Assembly: GCF_003610775.1 (NCBI RefSeq)
Contig: NZ_RAQO01000008.1
Coordinates: forward strand, 434,001 to 498,000
DNA length: 64,000 nt
DNA from: Alginatibacterium sediminis
GTDB taxonomy: Bacteria; Pseudomonadota; Gammaproteobacteria; Enterobacterales; Celerinatantimonadaceae
Direction: 5' to 3'
The notes beneath the pieces were generated by a model. It saw nothing but the letters and a program-made list of their open reading frames with translations, was not told the origin of the DNA and made no database searches. The translations under genes were made by a program, and so were the position numbers. Positions 48,366 to 56,461 of this stretch are shown in pieces. Numbering within the stretch: the first letter of the stretch is position 1; each line of letters opens with the position of its first letter.

Positions 48366-48755
48366 ATGTTAAATCGTCAACAAGTCGAACAACATAGCGA
48401 GCAGCTTAGGCAGACAATTCGTCAGCTCGATGATGCCAAGCGTAAAGTGTTCTATACGCATTTACGTCAACAAGTACGCGATCCTGACACTTATGCAAGT
48501 TGTAACTTTTTGTTTATCGCGGGATTGCATCATTTCTACTTAAAGCGGTATGCGCGAGGAAGCTTTAATCTCGCAGTATTCTTGATTGGCATAGGCGCAT
48601 TCATCGGCGGCTTTTTTGGTTTAGGTTTATTCGCAATTATTGGTATTTGCGTAATTGAACTACCCGCTTTATTTCGATCTCAACTTATCGTTGAAGATTA
48701 CAACAATCAGCTGAGCGAACAATTGTTAGATGATTTAACCAAGCATGACGCGTAA
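48366..48755 (+). CDS. TM2-domain membrane protein
   Basis: A 129-residue protein. The N-terminal half is a charged helix (residues 1-45) and the C-terminal half has two membrane segments (about 63-82 and 85-105) around the TM2-type pattern FLFIAGLHHFYLKRYARGSFNL. TM2 proteins are widespread and of mostly unknown function in bacteria. It is the second gene of a two-gene unit with the DUF4177 protein and converges on rnpB. Confidence 0.7.
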   Translation: MLNRQQVEQHSEQLRQTIRQLDDAKRKVFYTHLRQQVRDPDTYASCNFLFIAGLHHFYLKRYARGSFNLAVFLIGIGAFIGGFFGLGLFAIIGICVIELPALFRSQLIVEDYNNQLSEQLLDDLTKHDA

Positions 48756-48763
48756 TAAAGAAA

Positions 48764-48795
48764 AACCGCCTCGCATATTCACTATGCAAGGCGGT
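48764..48795 (-). terminator. Terminator of rnpB
   Basis: Arms ACCGCC...GCATA and TATGC...GGCGGT (48765-48795) form a long hairpin with one bulge. On the minus strand it is followed by TTTTTC, so it belongs to rnpB. It lies 8 bases beyond the mature rnpB 3' end and just after the converging TM2 gene. Confidence 0.85.
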
Positions 48796-48802
48796 CATTA
48801 AG

Positions 48803-49196
48803 AGGTGGAGTTGGCCGCATAAGCCGGGTTCTGTACTCTTGCGAGTGGTAACCATTCCTCTAGGCCTAAGATCGCTCTTAGGCTCAAGCAGCCTACCCGC
48901 CCCCAAACGCGGGTCGCGTCCACAGGGGCCTATTTGGCCTTGCTTCGGGTGGAGTTTACCTCGCCGCATACTGTTACCAGTAGCGCGGTGCGCTCTTACC
49001 GCACCCTTTCAGCCTTACCGGTTTGTCGAAACAAACTTAGGCGGTCTTCTCTCTGCTGCACTTGTCGTGAGCTCACGCTCCCCAGGCGTTACCTGGCACC
49101 CTACCCTATGAAGCCCGGACTTTCCTCCCCTTTGCCCGTTTAATAACTTTACAAGTTACTACTTACGACAAAGCAGCGGTTACCTCGGCCAACTCC
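48803..49196 (-). ncRNA. rnpB: RNase P RNA (M1 RNA), bacterial type A
   Basis: The catalytic RNA of RNase P, which matures tRNA 5' ends. On the minus strand the conserved blocks are in order: GGGGAGGAAAGTCCGGGC (about 49131-49114), the P-loop GTGCCAGGTAACGCC, AGGGTGCGGTAAGAGCGCAC, GTAAACTCCACCCG, GGCCAAATAGG, and the 3' ACAGAACCCGGCTTAT. The ends GGAGTTGGCC and GGCCAACTCC form a perfect 10-bp P1 helix. Ends are set from P1 and from the 3' CACCT; about 394 bases. Confidence 0.97.
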
Positions 49197-49222
49197 GCGG
49201 CGCACAATAGCAAAGTCCGCGT

Positions 49223-50080
49223 TTATTCACCAGCCTGATCTGACTTTTCTTGCTCTAAGCCATATTGGTATAGCGCATTCTTCTTCAGATCATATATTTG
49301 AGCTGTCAGCGCAGCGGCTTTCTTCAAAGGCAATTCCTTGCGTAATAAAGCTAAGGTTTGCAACGCTGGTTTGGGCAAGGCTTCTTTTTGTTTTGGTTTT
49401 CCAGCAACGACCAACACCATTTCACCTTTTTGATGGCGAGGCTCGTCAATGAGGCGTTGGCGAAGCTCGTGTACGCTCATACTCAAAATGCTTTCGAAGG
49501 TTTTAGTTATTTCTCGAGCCATCACAATGCGCCGCTGTGCTCCCATGCAGGTCTCAATATCGGTTAAGCTATCGAGGATGCGATGCGGACTTTCATAAAA
49601 AACCATGGTGTGGCTGGCATCCGCGAGATCATTGAGTCGGTCACAACGCGCTTTGGTTTTTGCGGGTAAAAAACCTTCGTAGCTAAAGCGATCGGTAGGT
49701 AAGCCACTAGCACTTAAGGCTGCAATCGCCGCGCAGGCTCCGGGCAAAGGCACAACATCAAACCCTTGTTGCTGGCAATAAGCCACCAAGTGATATCCTG
49801 GGTCATTAATTAGTGGTGTCCCAGCGTCAGAAATAAGCGCAACACTTTTGCCTTGCGTGAGTTGCTCGCCAAGCCACTGACAACGTTGCTGTTCGTTATG
49901 GTCGTGAACCGCTACCAAAGGGGTATCAATGTCAAAATGCTGCATCAGACGTCGGCTGTTACGCGTATCTTCTGCGGCAATTACCGAGACTTGTTTTAAG
50001 ACCTCAATCGCCCGAAGCGTCATGTCGCCTAAATTTCCTATCGGCGTGGGTACAATATACAGCGCTGCTTGTGTCATCAT
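49223..50080 (-). CDS. rsmI: 16S rRNA (cytidine1402-2'-O)-methyltransferase
   Basis: RsmI methylates the 2'-OH of C1402, the nucleotide also modified by RsmH. The 285-residue tetrapyrrole-methylase-fold protein has YIVPTPIGNLGDMTLRA, AEDTRNSRRLM, ISDAGTPLINDPGYHLV and the PLPGACAAIAALSASGLP loop. AGGG precedes the tandem ATG. It diverges from lpoA and lies directly upstream of rnpB on the same strand, so the rnpB promoter must overlap the end of rsmI. Confidence 0.97.
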   Translation of the reverse strand: MMTQAALYIVPTPIGNLGDMTLRAIEVLKQVSVIAAEDTRNSRRLMQHFDIDTPLVAVHDHNEQQRCQWLGEQLTQGKSVALISDAGTPLINDPGYHLVAYCQQQGFDVVPLPGACAAIAALSASGLPTDRFSYEGFLPAKTKARCDRLNDLADASHTMVFYESPHRILDSLTDIETCMGAQRRIVMAREITKTFESILSMSVHELRQRLIDEPRHQKGEMVLVVAGKPKQKEALPKPALQTLALLRKELPLKKAAALTAQIYDLKKNALYQYGLEQEKSDQAGE

Positions 50081-50174
50081 TTTGCCCTATTCTAGTTTTG
50101 CCGCTCACTGTAAGTGAAAGTTATGTCAGTCTCAATCGGAGTTGTTCGATAATTTCATCCGCATGCGATAGACT

Positions 50175-52217
50175 ATGGCCAATTTCAATTCGTTATGGAA
50201 AGACGCCGTGCTGCGCTCAATCAGACTGATCTACCAATGGCCACTAATCTTGTGTCTGGTACTACTACTAAATGCATGTGCGAGTAATAGCACATCTAGC
50301 GATACTAGCTCCCAATTTCCTGGATTCGCACAGCCAACAACGCAAAGCCCAGATGAATATTTACGTTTAGCCAAGCGTAGTAAAGGCGATGCAGCATTCA
50401 ACTGGCAGCTACTTGCAGCAAAGGCATATATTGGCCTTGACCAACTTCAGCCAGCCCAAGCTATTTTAGAGAGCTTAGAAGAACAGGCCAACAGTAATCA
50501 AACAGTAGCTGGGCACAAACTTGTGCAAGCGGAATTACTGTTCGCTCAAAATTTGGCGAACCAAAGTTTACAGTTACTCAGCTTCGATCCAATGTGGCAG
50601 TTGAGTAATGATTATTGGCTTAGTTATTATCAACAGCGCGCTACCATTTATCAACTACTTAACAATCCTGTTGCCGAGGTTCAAGAACGCGTTGAATTAG
50701 ATAAAAGGCTTACTGACGCTAGTGATCAATTGGCCAACAATCAACAGATTTGGTCTCAACTAAAACCCTTAAACGCTTATACCTTACGTAGCTTTCAAGG
50801 TACAAGTGATTCTGTATTCAACGGATGGTTGGAAGTTGCGGCCATAGTCAATGAACCGAAACGTAATCCTCAGCAGCTTTTCGATAATCTAGCACAGTGG
50901 GAAAATGACTACCCCAATCACCCTGCGCTTCAATTCGTTCAAGTTGACATCGGCTCGGCAATGAACGCACAACGCTATGCCCCCCAACGCGTTGCAGTGC
51001 TTTTACCACTCAGTGGTCGCTTTAAGGCTAGTGCCAATGCTGTGCGAGATGGCATGCTAGCAGCCCAATACGATGAACGTACTGATGCAGCTCTGCGCAA
51101 CAGTCAATTGAGCTTTATTGATACCGAAGCTAATCAAGGACCTGCTTTGCGCCAAGCGATTGAAGGAGCGACTCCTGATTTCATCATCGGTCCTTTACGT
51201 AAAGATCAAGTGTTATGGCTGCAGCAACAGCAATTACAAACACCTTGGATGGCACTCAATCAAGCGGAACATAGTGCTCAAAATGGTCAATTCTACTTCG
51301 GTCTAAGCCCTGAAGATGAAGCGCAGCAAGCAGCTCAGGAAATTTTTGACCAAAGCCTAAGCATGCCTTTGATCATCGCGCCACAGAGCACCATTGGTCA
51401 ACGTATGACAAATGCCTTCATAGAACGTTGGAAACGACTTAGTGACGAACCCTACGAAAGCATTTATTACAGTAACAACAAAGAATTACAGGGTGCGATC
51501 CGCAATCTCCTCTTAGTCGATGAAAGTCAGGCTAGAGTGCGCCAAGCTCAACAATTACTTGGCTTTAATATTGGTACAGAAACGCGCTCTCGTGGTGATA
51601 CACAGGCGATATACATCATCGGCAACAATAACGAAACTAAATTAATAAAACCAAGTATTGAAGTTGCTGTTAGTCCATTTGCGCAGCTTCCCCAACTGTT
51701 CGCAAGTTCACGCAGTTATCAACGTGGTAGTGTCGACGACGAAGTCGAGTTACAAGGTCTATGGATTAGTGAAATGCCATGGATGCTCGACCATAGCTCA
51801 GCGTTCTACCAACAGTACAACCAGTTGTGGCCAGAATATAATGAGAGTCACCGACGCCTATTCGCCTTAGGTTTCGACGCACTACTAGTTTTGCCTAACC
51901 TTGATCAGATGCGCGGTTATACCGATTTCAAAATTGATGGTTTAAGTGGTGCGCTCAGCGTTAGCCAAACCGGTGCAGTTGAACGCGAATTAACCTGGGC
52001 ACGCTATCAAGATGGTGAGTTACGCCCTATGGATTATGTATCTCCAATTGTCGAAAATGACGTTGATATTGATTCACAGGACTTAGAAGCGGATGAGGCT
52101 ATAGAGGCTCTAAATCCCGAAGATGAAGTATCAGGTATCGAAATCGTGCCTGTCGATGACAGTTCAACTGATGGTGAAATTCAAAGCTTAGGTTTTGAAG
52201 TTGAGACCGTTGAATAA
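50175..52217 (+). CDS. lpoA: Penicillin-binding protein activator LpoA
   Basis: LpoA is an outer-membrane lipoprotein that spans the periplasm and activates PBP1A. The signal peptide ends in lipobox LNAC with lipidated C35. The N-terminal part (about 55-240) is TPR-like, and the C-terminal part is a periplasmic-binding-protein-like domain beginning RVAVLLPLSGRF. The 680 residues match E. coli LpoA (678); an acidic tail of about 45 residues follows the last domain. The ATG lacks a clear ribosome site. It starts the lpoA-yraN-diaA-dolP run. Confidence 0.95.
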   Translation: MANFNSLWKDAVLRSIRLIYQWPLILCLVLLLNACASNSTSSDTSSQFPGFAQPTTQSPDEYLRLAKRSKGDAAFNWQLLAAKAYIGLDQLQPAQAILESLEEQANSNQTVAGHKLVQAELLFAQNLANQSLQLLSFDPMWQLSNDYWLSYYQQRATIYQLLNNPVAEVQERVELDKRLTDASDQLANNQQIWSQLKPLNAYTLRSFQGTSDSVFNGWLEVAAIVNEPKRNPQQLFDNLAQWENDYPNHPALQFVQVDIGSAMNAQRYAPQRVAVLLPLSGRFKASANAVRDGMLAAQYDERTDAALRNSQLSFIDTEANQGPALRQAIEGATPDFIIGPLRKDQVLWLQQQQLQTPWMALNQAEHSAQNGQFYFGLSPEDEAQQAAQEIFDQSLSMPLIIAPQSTIGQRMTNAFIERWKRLSDEPYESIYYSNNKELQGAIRNLLLVDESQARVRQAQQLLGFNIGTETRSRGDTQAIYIIGNNNETKLIKPSIEVAVSPFAQLPQLFASSRSYQRGSVDDEVELQGLWISEMPWMLDHSSAFYQQYNQLWPEYNESHRRLFALGFDALLVLPNLDQMRGYTDFKIDGLSGALSVSQTGAVERELTWARYQDGELRPMDYVSPIVENDVDIDSQDLEADEAIEALNPEDEVSGIEIVPVDDSSTDGEIQSLGFEVETVE

Positions 52218-52233
52218 AATAACGGCCTAGATT

Positions 52234-52608
52234 TTGCGTTTTCTAAAGAAAGCAAAACATCTGATAAGTGGTATGCGGGCGGAGCAACAAGCTGCTCGCT
52301 ATTTACAAGGCCAAGGTTTGACCCTAGTTGAACGAAACTTCAGCTGTCGTTGTGGTGAAATTGATATAGTTGCCCGAGACCAAAGTGTTTGGGTCTTCGC
52401 AGAAGTGAAGTTTCGCAGTCAGCAAACATTTGGTGGTGTTGACCATGCTATCAGCAAAGCTAAACAACGAAAAATTATAAACACCGCTGAGTTCTACTTG
52501 CATAATAAGGGCTTGAACATTAATAATTTGCAAATACGCTTTGATGCAGTACTTATTGAAAACCAAGAGCCACGCTTACGTTGGCTTAAAAATGCCTTTG
52601 GAGGCTAA
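52234..52608 (+). CDS. yraN: UPF0102 (YraN) endonuclease-like protein
   Basis: A 124-residue protein with a restriction-endonuclease-like fold. The putative active-site residues are in [10 protein letters not shown] (Glu, Asp) and VFAEVKFR (Glu-x-Lys). The biochemical role of UPF0102 is not settled. The start is uncertain: TTG at 52234 is used, but ATG at 52273 ([11 protein letters not shown]) also gives a full domain; neither has a good ribosome site. It lies between lpoA and diaA, as in E. coli. Confidence 0.88.
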   Translation: MRFLKKAKHLISGMRAEQQAARYLQGQGLTLVERNFSCRCGEIDIVARDQSVWVFAEVKFRSQQTFGGVDHAISKAKQRKIINTAEFYLHNKGLNINNLQIRFDAVLIENQEPRLRWLKNAFGG

Positions 52609-52615
52609 AGGTACA

Positions 52616-53197
52616 ATGCAAGATAGAATTAAAGAGATATTTAGAGAAAGCATACAAACCAAAATAGCTGCAGCAGAAGCACTTCCAGGTTCAATTGAAT
52701 CGGCAAGTTTGCTACTGGCGCAAGCCTTATTGAGCGGACGAAAACTCCTGCTTTGTGGTAATGGCAGCGGCTCTGTACTTTCTCAAAACTTTGCATCCCA
52801 GCTGGTCAATCGCTTCGAAACTGAACGCCCCAGCTTGCCCGCATTGGCATTAACTAGCGACAACGCTACAATTAGCGCCATTGCCAATGACCACCATTTC
52901 GATGAGGTTTTTGCTAAACAAATTCGTGCATTAGGTAACGAGGGTGATGTGCTTCTAGCTATTTCTCCTGATGGCAATACACCCAATTTGATAAAAGCCC
53001 TTGAAGCCGCCGTGAATCGAGATATGTGTATCATCGCTTTGACTGGTGAGGATGGTGGTGTGATGGCGGGGTTATTAAGTGAGCAGGATGTCGAAGTACG
53101 TGTTCCTTCTGCCCAACATACCCGTATATTTGAGGTACATTTACTGACTCTCAATAGCATGGGTGACTTGCTCGATCGCATGTTATTCCCCCAATAA
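52616..53197 (+). CDS. diaA: DnaA initiator-associating protein DiaA
   Basis: DiaA is a SIS-domain tetramer that binds DnaA and promotes ordered assembly at oriC. The 193-residue protein (E. coli 196) has SIS motifs [20 protein letters not shown] and [13 protein letters not shown]. It resembles phosphoheptose isomerase GmhA, but its place in the lpoA-yraN-diaA-dolP run points to DiaA. The ATG at 52616 has AAGG 4 bases upstream; the longer frame from 52541 overlaps yraN without support. Confidence 0.93.
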   Translation: MQDRIKEIFRESIQTKIAAAEALPGSIESASLLLAQALLSGRKLLLCGNGSGSVLSQNFASQLVNRFETERPSLPALALTSDNATISAIANDHHFDEVFAKQIRALGNEGDVLLAISPDGNTPNLIKALEAAVNRDMCIIALTGEDGGVMAGLLSEQDVEVRVPSAQHTRIFEVHLLTLNSMGDLLDRMLFPQ

Positions 53198-53212
53198 TAG
53201 GTTTCAAAAGTC

Positions 53213-53788
53213 ATGACCCCAGTAAAAACTTTTTTTATTATCTCTTCTTTAGTTTTGCTCCAGGCCTGTGCCGGAGTTGCTGTTGTAGGTGCAGGGGTTG
53301 CCGCTGGCGCCGCAACTGACCGACGCAGTGTAGGTACTCAATTTGATGACCAGTTATTAGAGCTCAACAGTGTAAATGCCCTCGCTAAGGATGAAGACTT
53401 GTGGGAGGTTAGTCGGCTCAGCGCCCACGCCCTAAACTCAAAAGTTTTGGTCATAGGTCAAACACAAACAGTAGAACACCAAGCGCGTGTATCTGAAATT
53501 ATTGCGGGTCTTGATGGTGTATCACAAGTCCTCAATGAGGTCAGAGTACAAAGCGTAGCTCCGTTAGATGTGCAATCAAAAGATGCTTGGATCACTTCGC
53601 AAGTAAAGTTAAAAATCTATGATAATAACGCCATCCCTGTTGGAAAAATAAAGGTCATAACTGAGGATAGTGAAGTTTTCTTGATAGGCTTAGTCAATCG
53701 CACTGAAGCCGATGCTGCAGTTGAGATTGCAAGGCATGTCGGAGGCGTAACAGCTGTGATACGTGTTTTCGACTATGTGCAAGAATAA
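53213..53788 (+). CDS. dolP: Outer-membrane lipoprotein DolP
   Basis: DolP (formerly YraP) is a lipoprotein with two BON domains that binds anionic phospholipid at division sites and supports outer-membrane integrity. The lipobox is LQAC with C19. The phrase ATDRRSVGTQFDDQ after it is diagnostic, and the BON domains span about 40-110 and 118-190. The 191 residues equal E. coli DolP. It is last in its run and is followed by two hairpins. Confidence 0.95.
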   Translation: MTPVKTFFIISSLVLLQACAGVAVVGAGVAAGAATDRRSVGTQFDDQLLELNSVNALAKDEDLWEVSRLSAHALNSKVLVIGQTQTVEHQARVSEIIAGLDGVSQVLNEVRVQSVAPLDVQSKDAWITSQVKLKIYDNNAIPVGKIKVITEDSEVFLIGLVNRTEADAAVEIARHVGGVTAVIRVFDYVQE

Positions 53789-53808
53789 CAACTGTTTAGT
53801 TACGCTTA

Positions 53809-53839
53809 ACCAGCGCTTAGACCCATTAAAAGCGCTGGT
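53809..53839 (+). other. Hairpin after dolP
   Basis: ACCAGCGCTT (53809-53818) and AAGCGCTGGT (53830-53839) form a perfect 10-bp stem with an 11-base loop. The bases after it are not T-rich, so it is a hairpin of uncertain function, perhaps a processing or weak termination signal. Confidence 0.5.
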
Positions 53840-53880
53840 AGCTTAAACGTCATCACCTAAATACAGCCGTCAAACCCCTT

Positions 53881-53920
53881 ATCTAAAGAAAGCTTAATAA
53901 GATTTCTTTAGATTTGTTTT
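53881..53920 (+). terminator. Probable terminator downstream of dolP
   Basis: ATCTAAAGAAA (53881-53891) and TTTCTTTAGAT (53903-53913) form a perfect 11-bp stem followed by TTGTTTT. Confidence 0.7.
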
Positions 53921-53978
53921 CCGTCCCTCTACCGACTCCCCTTAACGGCACTAAGACATGCCAGTGAATGTTAGCTGA

Positions 53979-54456
53979 GTGTTTAAGCTTGTCACACTCG
54001 CTGCTTCCACAGTCACTCCACGCAACCTCAACAAGTATACTGGCCACTTATCAAGGACCAGCGTCTTACATGCATTACAGTAAATACCTATATTAAGTAC
54101 AAAAGTGAGTGATATTACCGCGCTATTACTCAGTGATAAGCTTATCAATGTTAATTCATACTGCCCAAGCAAGCCTGCATTCAGAGCTGCTGTTTCTGGA
54201 GTAGTCGGAGGTAGGTTTGCATTAAGTATGAAGGTGTTTGGCTGTGATAATGTGGAGCAAGCTACCACTATACTGGGACACAATTTACAAGATAAATATT
54301 TCGATGCCGCCAAGGGAGGCGGCTAGTCAGCGACCAAAGAAAGATAAAACTGGCGACTAAGGCAAAACCAAATGCAACAACATATTCCGCTCCTGAAACA
54401 GTTGATCAATCAGATGTTCCAGATGTTGTTATGAAAAATGCAGCTGCTTCAGATTA
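53979..54456 (+). pseudogene. Decayed reading frame, family not recognised
   Basis: The gap between dolP and sspB (53789-54524) has no intact gene. One plus-strand frame runs from a GTG at 53979 to an in-frame TAA at 54081 and then on as a 73-codon ORF (54105-54326) ending in LGHNLQDKYFDAAKGGG. A second frame, offset by one base, continues with an Ala/Pro/Thr-rich stretch to a TAG at 54456 (KPNATTYSAPETVDQSDVP). This looks like a gene with a stop and a frameshift. LGH followed by a nearby Tyr recalls tyrosine recombinases only faintly. It may also be non-coding. Confidence 0.3.
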
Positions 54457-54496
54457 GCCAACTTAGACTTCAGCTTATATTCACTTGCGTATAAAT

Positions 54497-54524
54497 AAAA
54501 AAACCTCCATGCGGAGGTTTTTTA
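54497..54524. terminator. Bidirectional terminator at the sspB end
   Basis: AAAAAACCTCC (54498-54508) and GGAGGTTTTTT (54513-54523) with loop ATGC. It has A/T-runs on both sides, so it works in both directions; it lies right against the sspB stop codon. Confidence 0.9.
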
Positions 54525-54995
54525 CTATTTGATAACTCTTAAACTCGGTTTACCTTTTTTCGGCTTCTCAGGTTCAGGGCTGTCTTTATCTATTGGTTCT
54601 TCAGCACTCGGGGCTATACTTGGTGTTGCTTTACCAGAATCCGCTTCATCAATCATTTTTTGATAAAATGGTTCTGCGTCGAACACAGTCCCTGCACCAT
54701 TTTCTCGTGCGTAAATTGCCAATACAGCACCCATGGGTACGTATACATTGGTAGGCACACCGCCGAACCGAGCGTTAAAACTGACCGCATTCAGGTCCAT
54801 CTCAAACGCTGCTACTGCGCTAGGTGCAATGTTAAGCACGATTTGGCCGTCTTGAATAAACTGATGCGGAACATCCGCATCTGGCCAAAGGGCATTAACC
54901 ACCAAATGCGGGGTCAAATCGTTATCTAATAACCAATCCATAAATGCACGCAGCAAATATGGACGGTTAGGCGTCATTACGAGTTCGGTTTCCAT
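54525..54995 (-). CDS. sspB: ClpXP adaptor SspB
   Basis: SspB binds ssrA-tagged proteins and delivers them to ClpXP. The 156-residue protein has a folded N-terminal domain (about 1-110, with RPYLLRAFMDWLLDN), a disordered acidic/Pro linker, and the C-terminal ClpX-binding tail PSLRVIK. It follows sspA by 8 bases and is cotranscribed with it. Confidence 0.96.
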   Translation of the reverse strand: METELVMTPNRPYLLRAFMDWLLDNDLTPHLVVNALWPDADVPHQFIQDGQIVLNIAPSAVAAFEMDLNAVSFNARFGGVPTNVYVPMGAVLAIYARENGAGTVFDAEPFYQKMIDEADSGKATPSIAPSAEEPIDKDSPEPEKPKKGKPSLRVIK

Positions 54996-55003
54996 GCTGA
55001 TTC

Positions 55004-55639
55004 TTAAGCAACGAAACCGTCACGAATTTCGCGCTCGGCTTCAGTCAAAGAGGCTTGGAATGACTCACGATCAAAGACGCGAAGCATATAGGTTTTAATT
55101 TCCTTCTCGCCAGGACCATTGAGCTCGATACCAAGCGCAGGAAGACGCCACAGTAGCGGTGCTAAATAGCAATCTACCAGGCTGAACTCTTCACTCATAA
55201 AGTATGGCAATTCCGCAAATACCGGTGCAATACCCAACAAGCTTTCAGTCAAACGTTGACGCGCTTTTTCTGCATCTTGACCACTTTCAATTTTGTCAAC
55301 CAAGCTGTACCAATCGTTTTCTATACGGTACATCATCAAACGACTGTTACCACGAGAAACCGGGTAAACAGGCATTAGCGGCGGATGCGGAAAACGCTCG
55401 TCCAAGTATTCCATGATGATACGGGCGTTATACAACACCAATTCACGGTCAACCAGTGTAGGGACTGAGCTATAAGGGTTCAGATCAATTAAATCTTCAG
55501 GCAAGTTATCAAGTTCTACTTGCATAATGTCAACGCTGACACCTTTCTCAGCAAGTACAATTCGCACTTGATGGCTATAAAGGTCACTCGCTCCTGAGTA
55601 CAGTGTCATCACTGAGCGTTTATTGGCAGCTACAGCCAT
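55004..55639 (-). CDS. sspA: Stringent starvation protein A
   Basis: SspA is a glutathione-S-transferase-fold protein that binds RNA polymerase and supports acid tolerance and stationary-phase gene control in E. coli. The 211-residue protein has the thioredoxin-like half (TLYSGASDLYSHQVRIVLAEKG) and the conserved NPYSSVPTLVDRELVLY. It lacks the usual GST catalytic residues, as expected. The ATG at 55639 is chosen, with GGAGGG just upstream; an in-frame codon at 55675 adds 12 unsupported residues. Confidence 0.96.
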   Translation of the reverse strand: MAVAANKRSVMTLYSGASDLYSHQVRIVLAEKGVSVDIMQVELDNLPEDLIDLNPYSSVPTLVDRELVLYNARIIMEYLDERFPHPPLMPVYPVSRGNSRLMMYRIENDWYSLVDKIESGQDAEKARQRLTESLLGIAPVFAELPYFMSEEFSLVDCYLAPLLWRLPALGIELNGPGEKEIKTYMLRVFDRESFQASLTEAEREIRDGFVA

Positions 55640-55726
55640 CGAACCCTCCAAATTTGGGATTATAAAAACAAACAATCGGTAAAGGCCAATGCCTTTACCG
55701 ACTCAATTAACAGCGCACACTAAAGT

Positions 55727-56461
55727 TTAGTGAACGTCGCGCCAGTACTCTTTCTTCAATAAGTAACTAAAGACAAAGAATATTGCCAAGAAACCCATGA
55801 CCCAATATCCGAGACGTTTACGCTCTAATTGGATAGGCTCCCCTGAGTAGACCAAGAAGTTTACCAGATCTAAGACCGCTTGGTCATATTCATCTGCACT
55901 CATTTCGCCACTACCATCGCTTTCGATACCAGTAACGACAGCGTGTTCTTCTCCGTCAATCATGCGTAGCTCTTCTTTAATGCTAGGCACACCTTGTAAT
56001 TCTTCAAGAACATGGGGCATACCAACACTTGGGAAGACCAAGTTATTTACGCCAAACGGACGCGTTTCATCAGCGTAAAAACTACGTAGATACGTGTAGA
56101 TCCAATCAGCTCCACGAACACGCGCTACTAAGGTCAGATCAGGTGCAGGAGCACCAAACCAAGCCGCAGCGTCGTCCGCTTGCATGGCATTTTCCATCAA
56201 TTGGCCGACTTTTACCCCAGTAAAGATCAAGTTCTCTTGCATTAAATCGAGAGGAATCGACAAATCTTCTGCAACTCGATTATAACGCTGGTATTGGGTG
56301 GAGTGACAGGCAAAGCAATAATTCATAAATAAAGCTGCACCACTTTGCAGTGAAGCCTTATCATGCAAATCATAGTTGGCTTTGTCGAGCTTAACCCCTG
56401 AACCTGCTGCGAGGGCAATAGTCGGAATCAGTGCCAGTAAGGCAATCAACAATCGTTTCAT
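55727..56461 (-). CDS. petC: Cytochrome c1 of the bc1 complex
   Basis: Cytochrome c1 passes electrons from the Rieske protein to soluble cytochrome c. The 244-residue protein has a signal peptide ending ALAAG, one heme-binding motif CFACH (about residue 53), a downstream axial Met in SVGMPHVL, and a C-terminal membrane anchor (YWVMGFLAIFFVFSYLL). The ATG overlaps the petB stop codon. With petA and petB it forms a three-gene bc1 operon. Confidence 0.96.
   Translation of the reverse strand: MKRLLIALLALIPTIALAAGSGVKLDKANYDLHDKASLQSGAALFMNYCFACHSTQYQRYNRVAEDLSIPLDLMQENLIFTGVKVGQLMENAMQADDAAAWFGAPAPDLTLVARVRGADWIYTYLRSFYADETRPFGVNNLVFPSVGMPHVLEELQGVPSIKEELRMIDGEEHAVVTGIESDGSGEMSADEYDQAVLDLVNFLVYSGEPIQLERKRLGYWVMGFLAIFFVFSYLLKKEYWRDVH

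Noticed and set aside
48839-49143. Short ORFs on both strands across 48.7-49.2 kb
   Set aside because: They overlap the RNase P RNA gene, whose conserved blocks explain the sequence fully.
52783-53214. Minus-strand ORF of 143 codons opposite diaA
   Set aside because: Overlaps diaA completely, no recognisable domain, no ribosome site.
53951-54313. Minus-strand ORF of 120 codons in the dolP-sspB gap
   Set aside because: Leu/Ser/Thr-rich with no family features; the plus-strand frames in the same place look more like old coding sequence.
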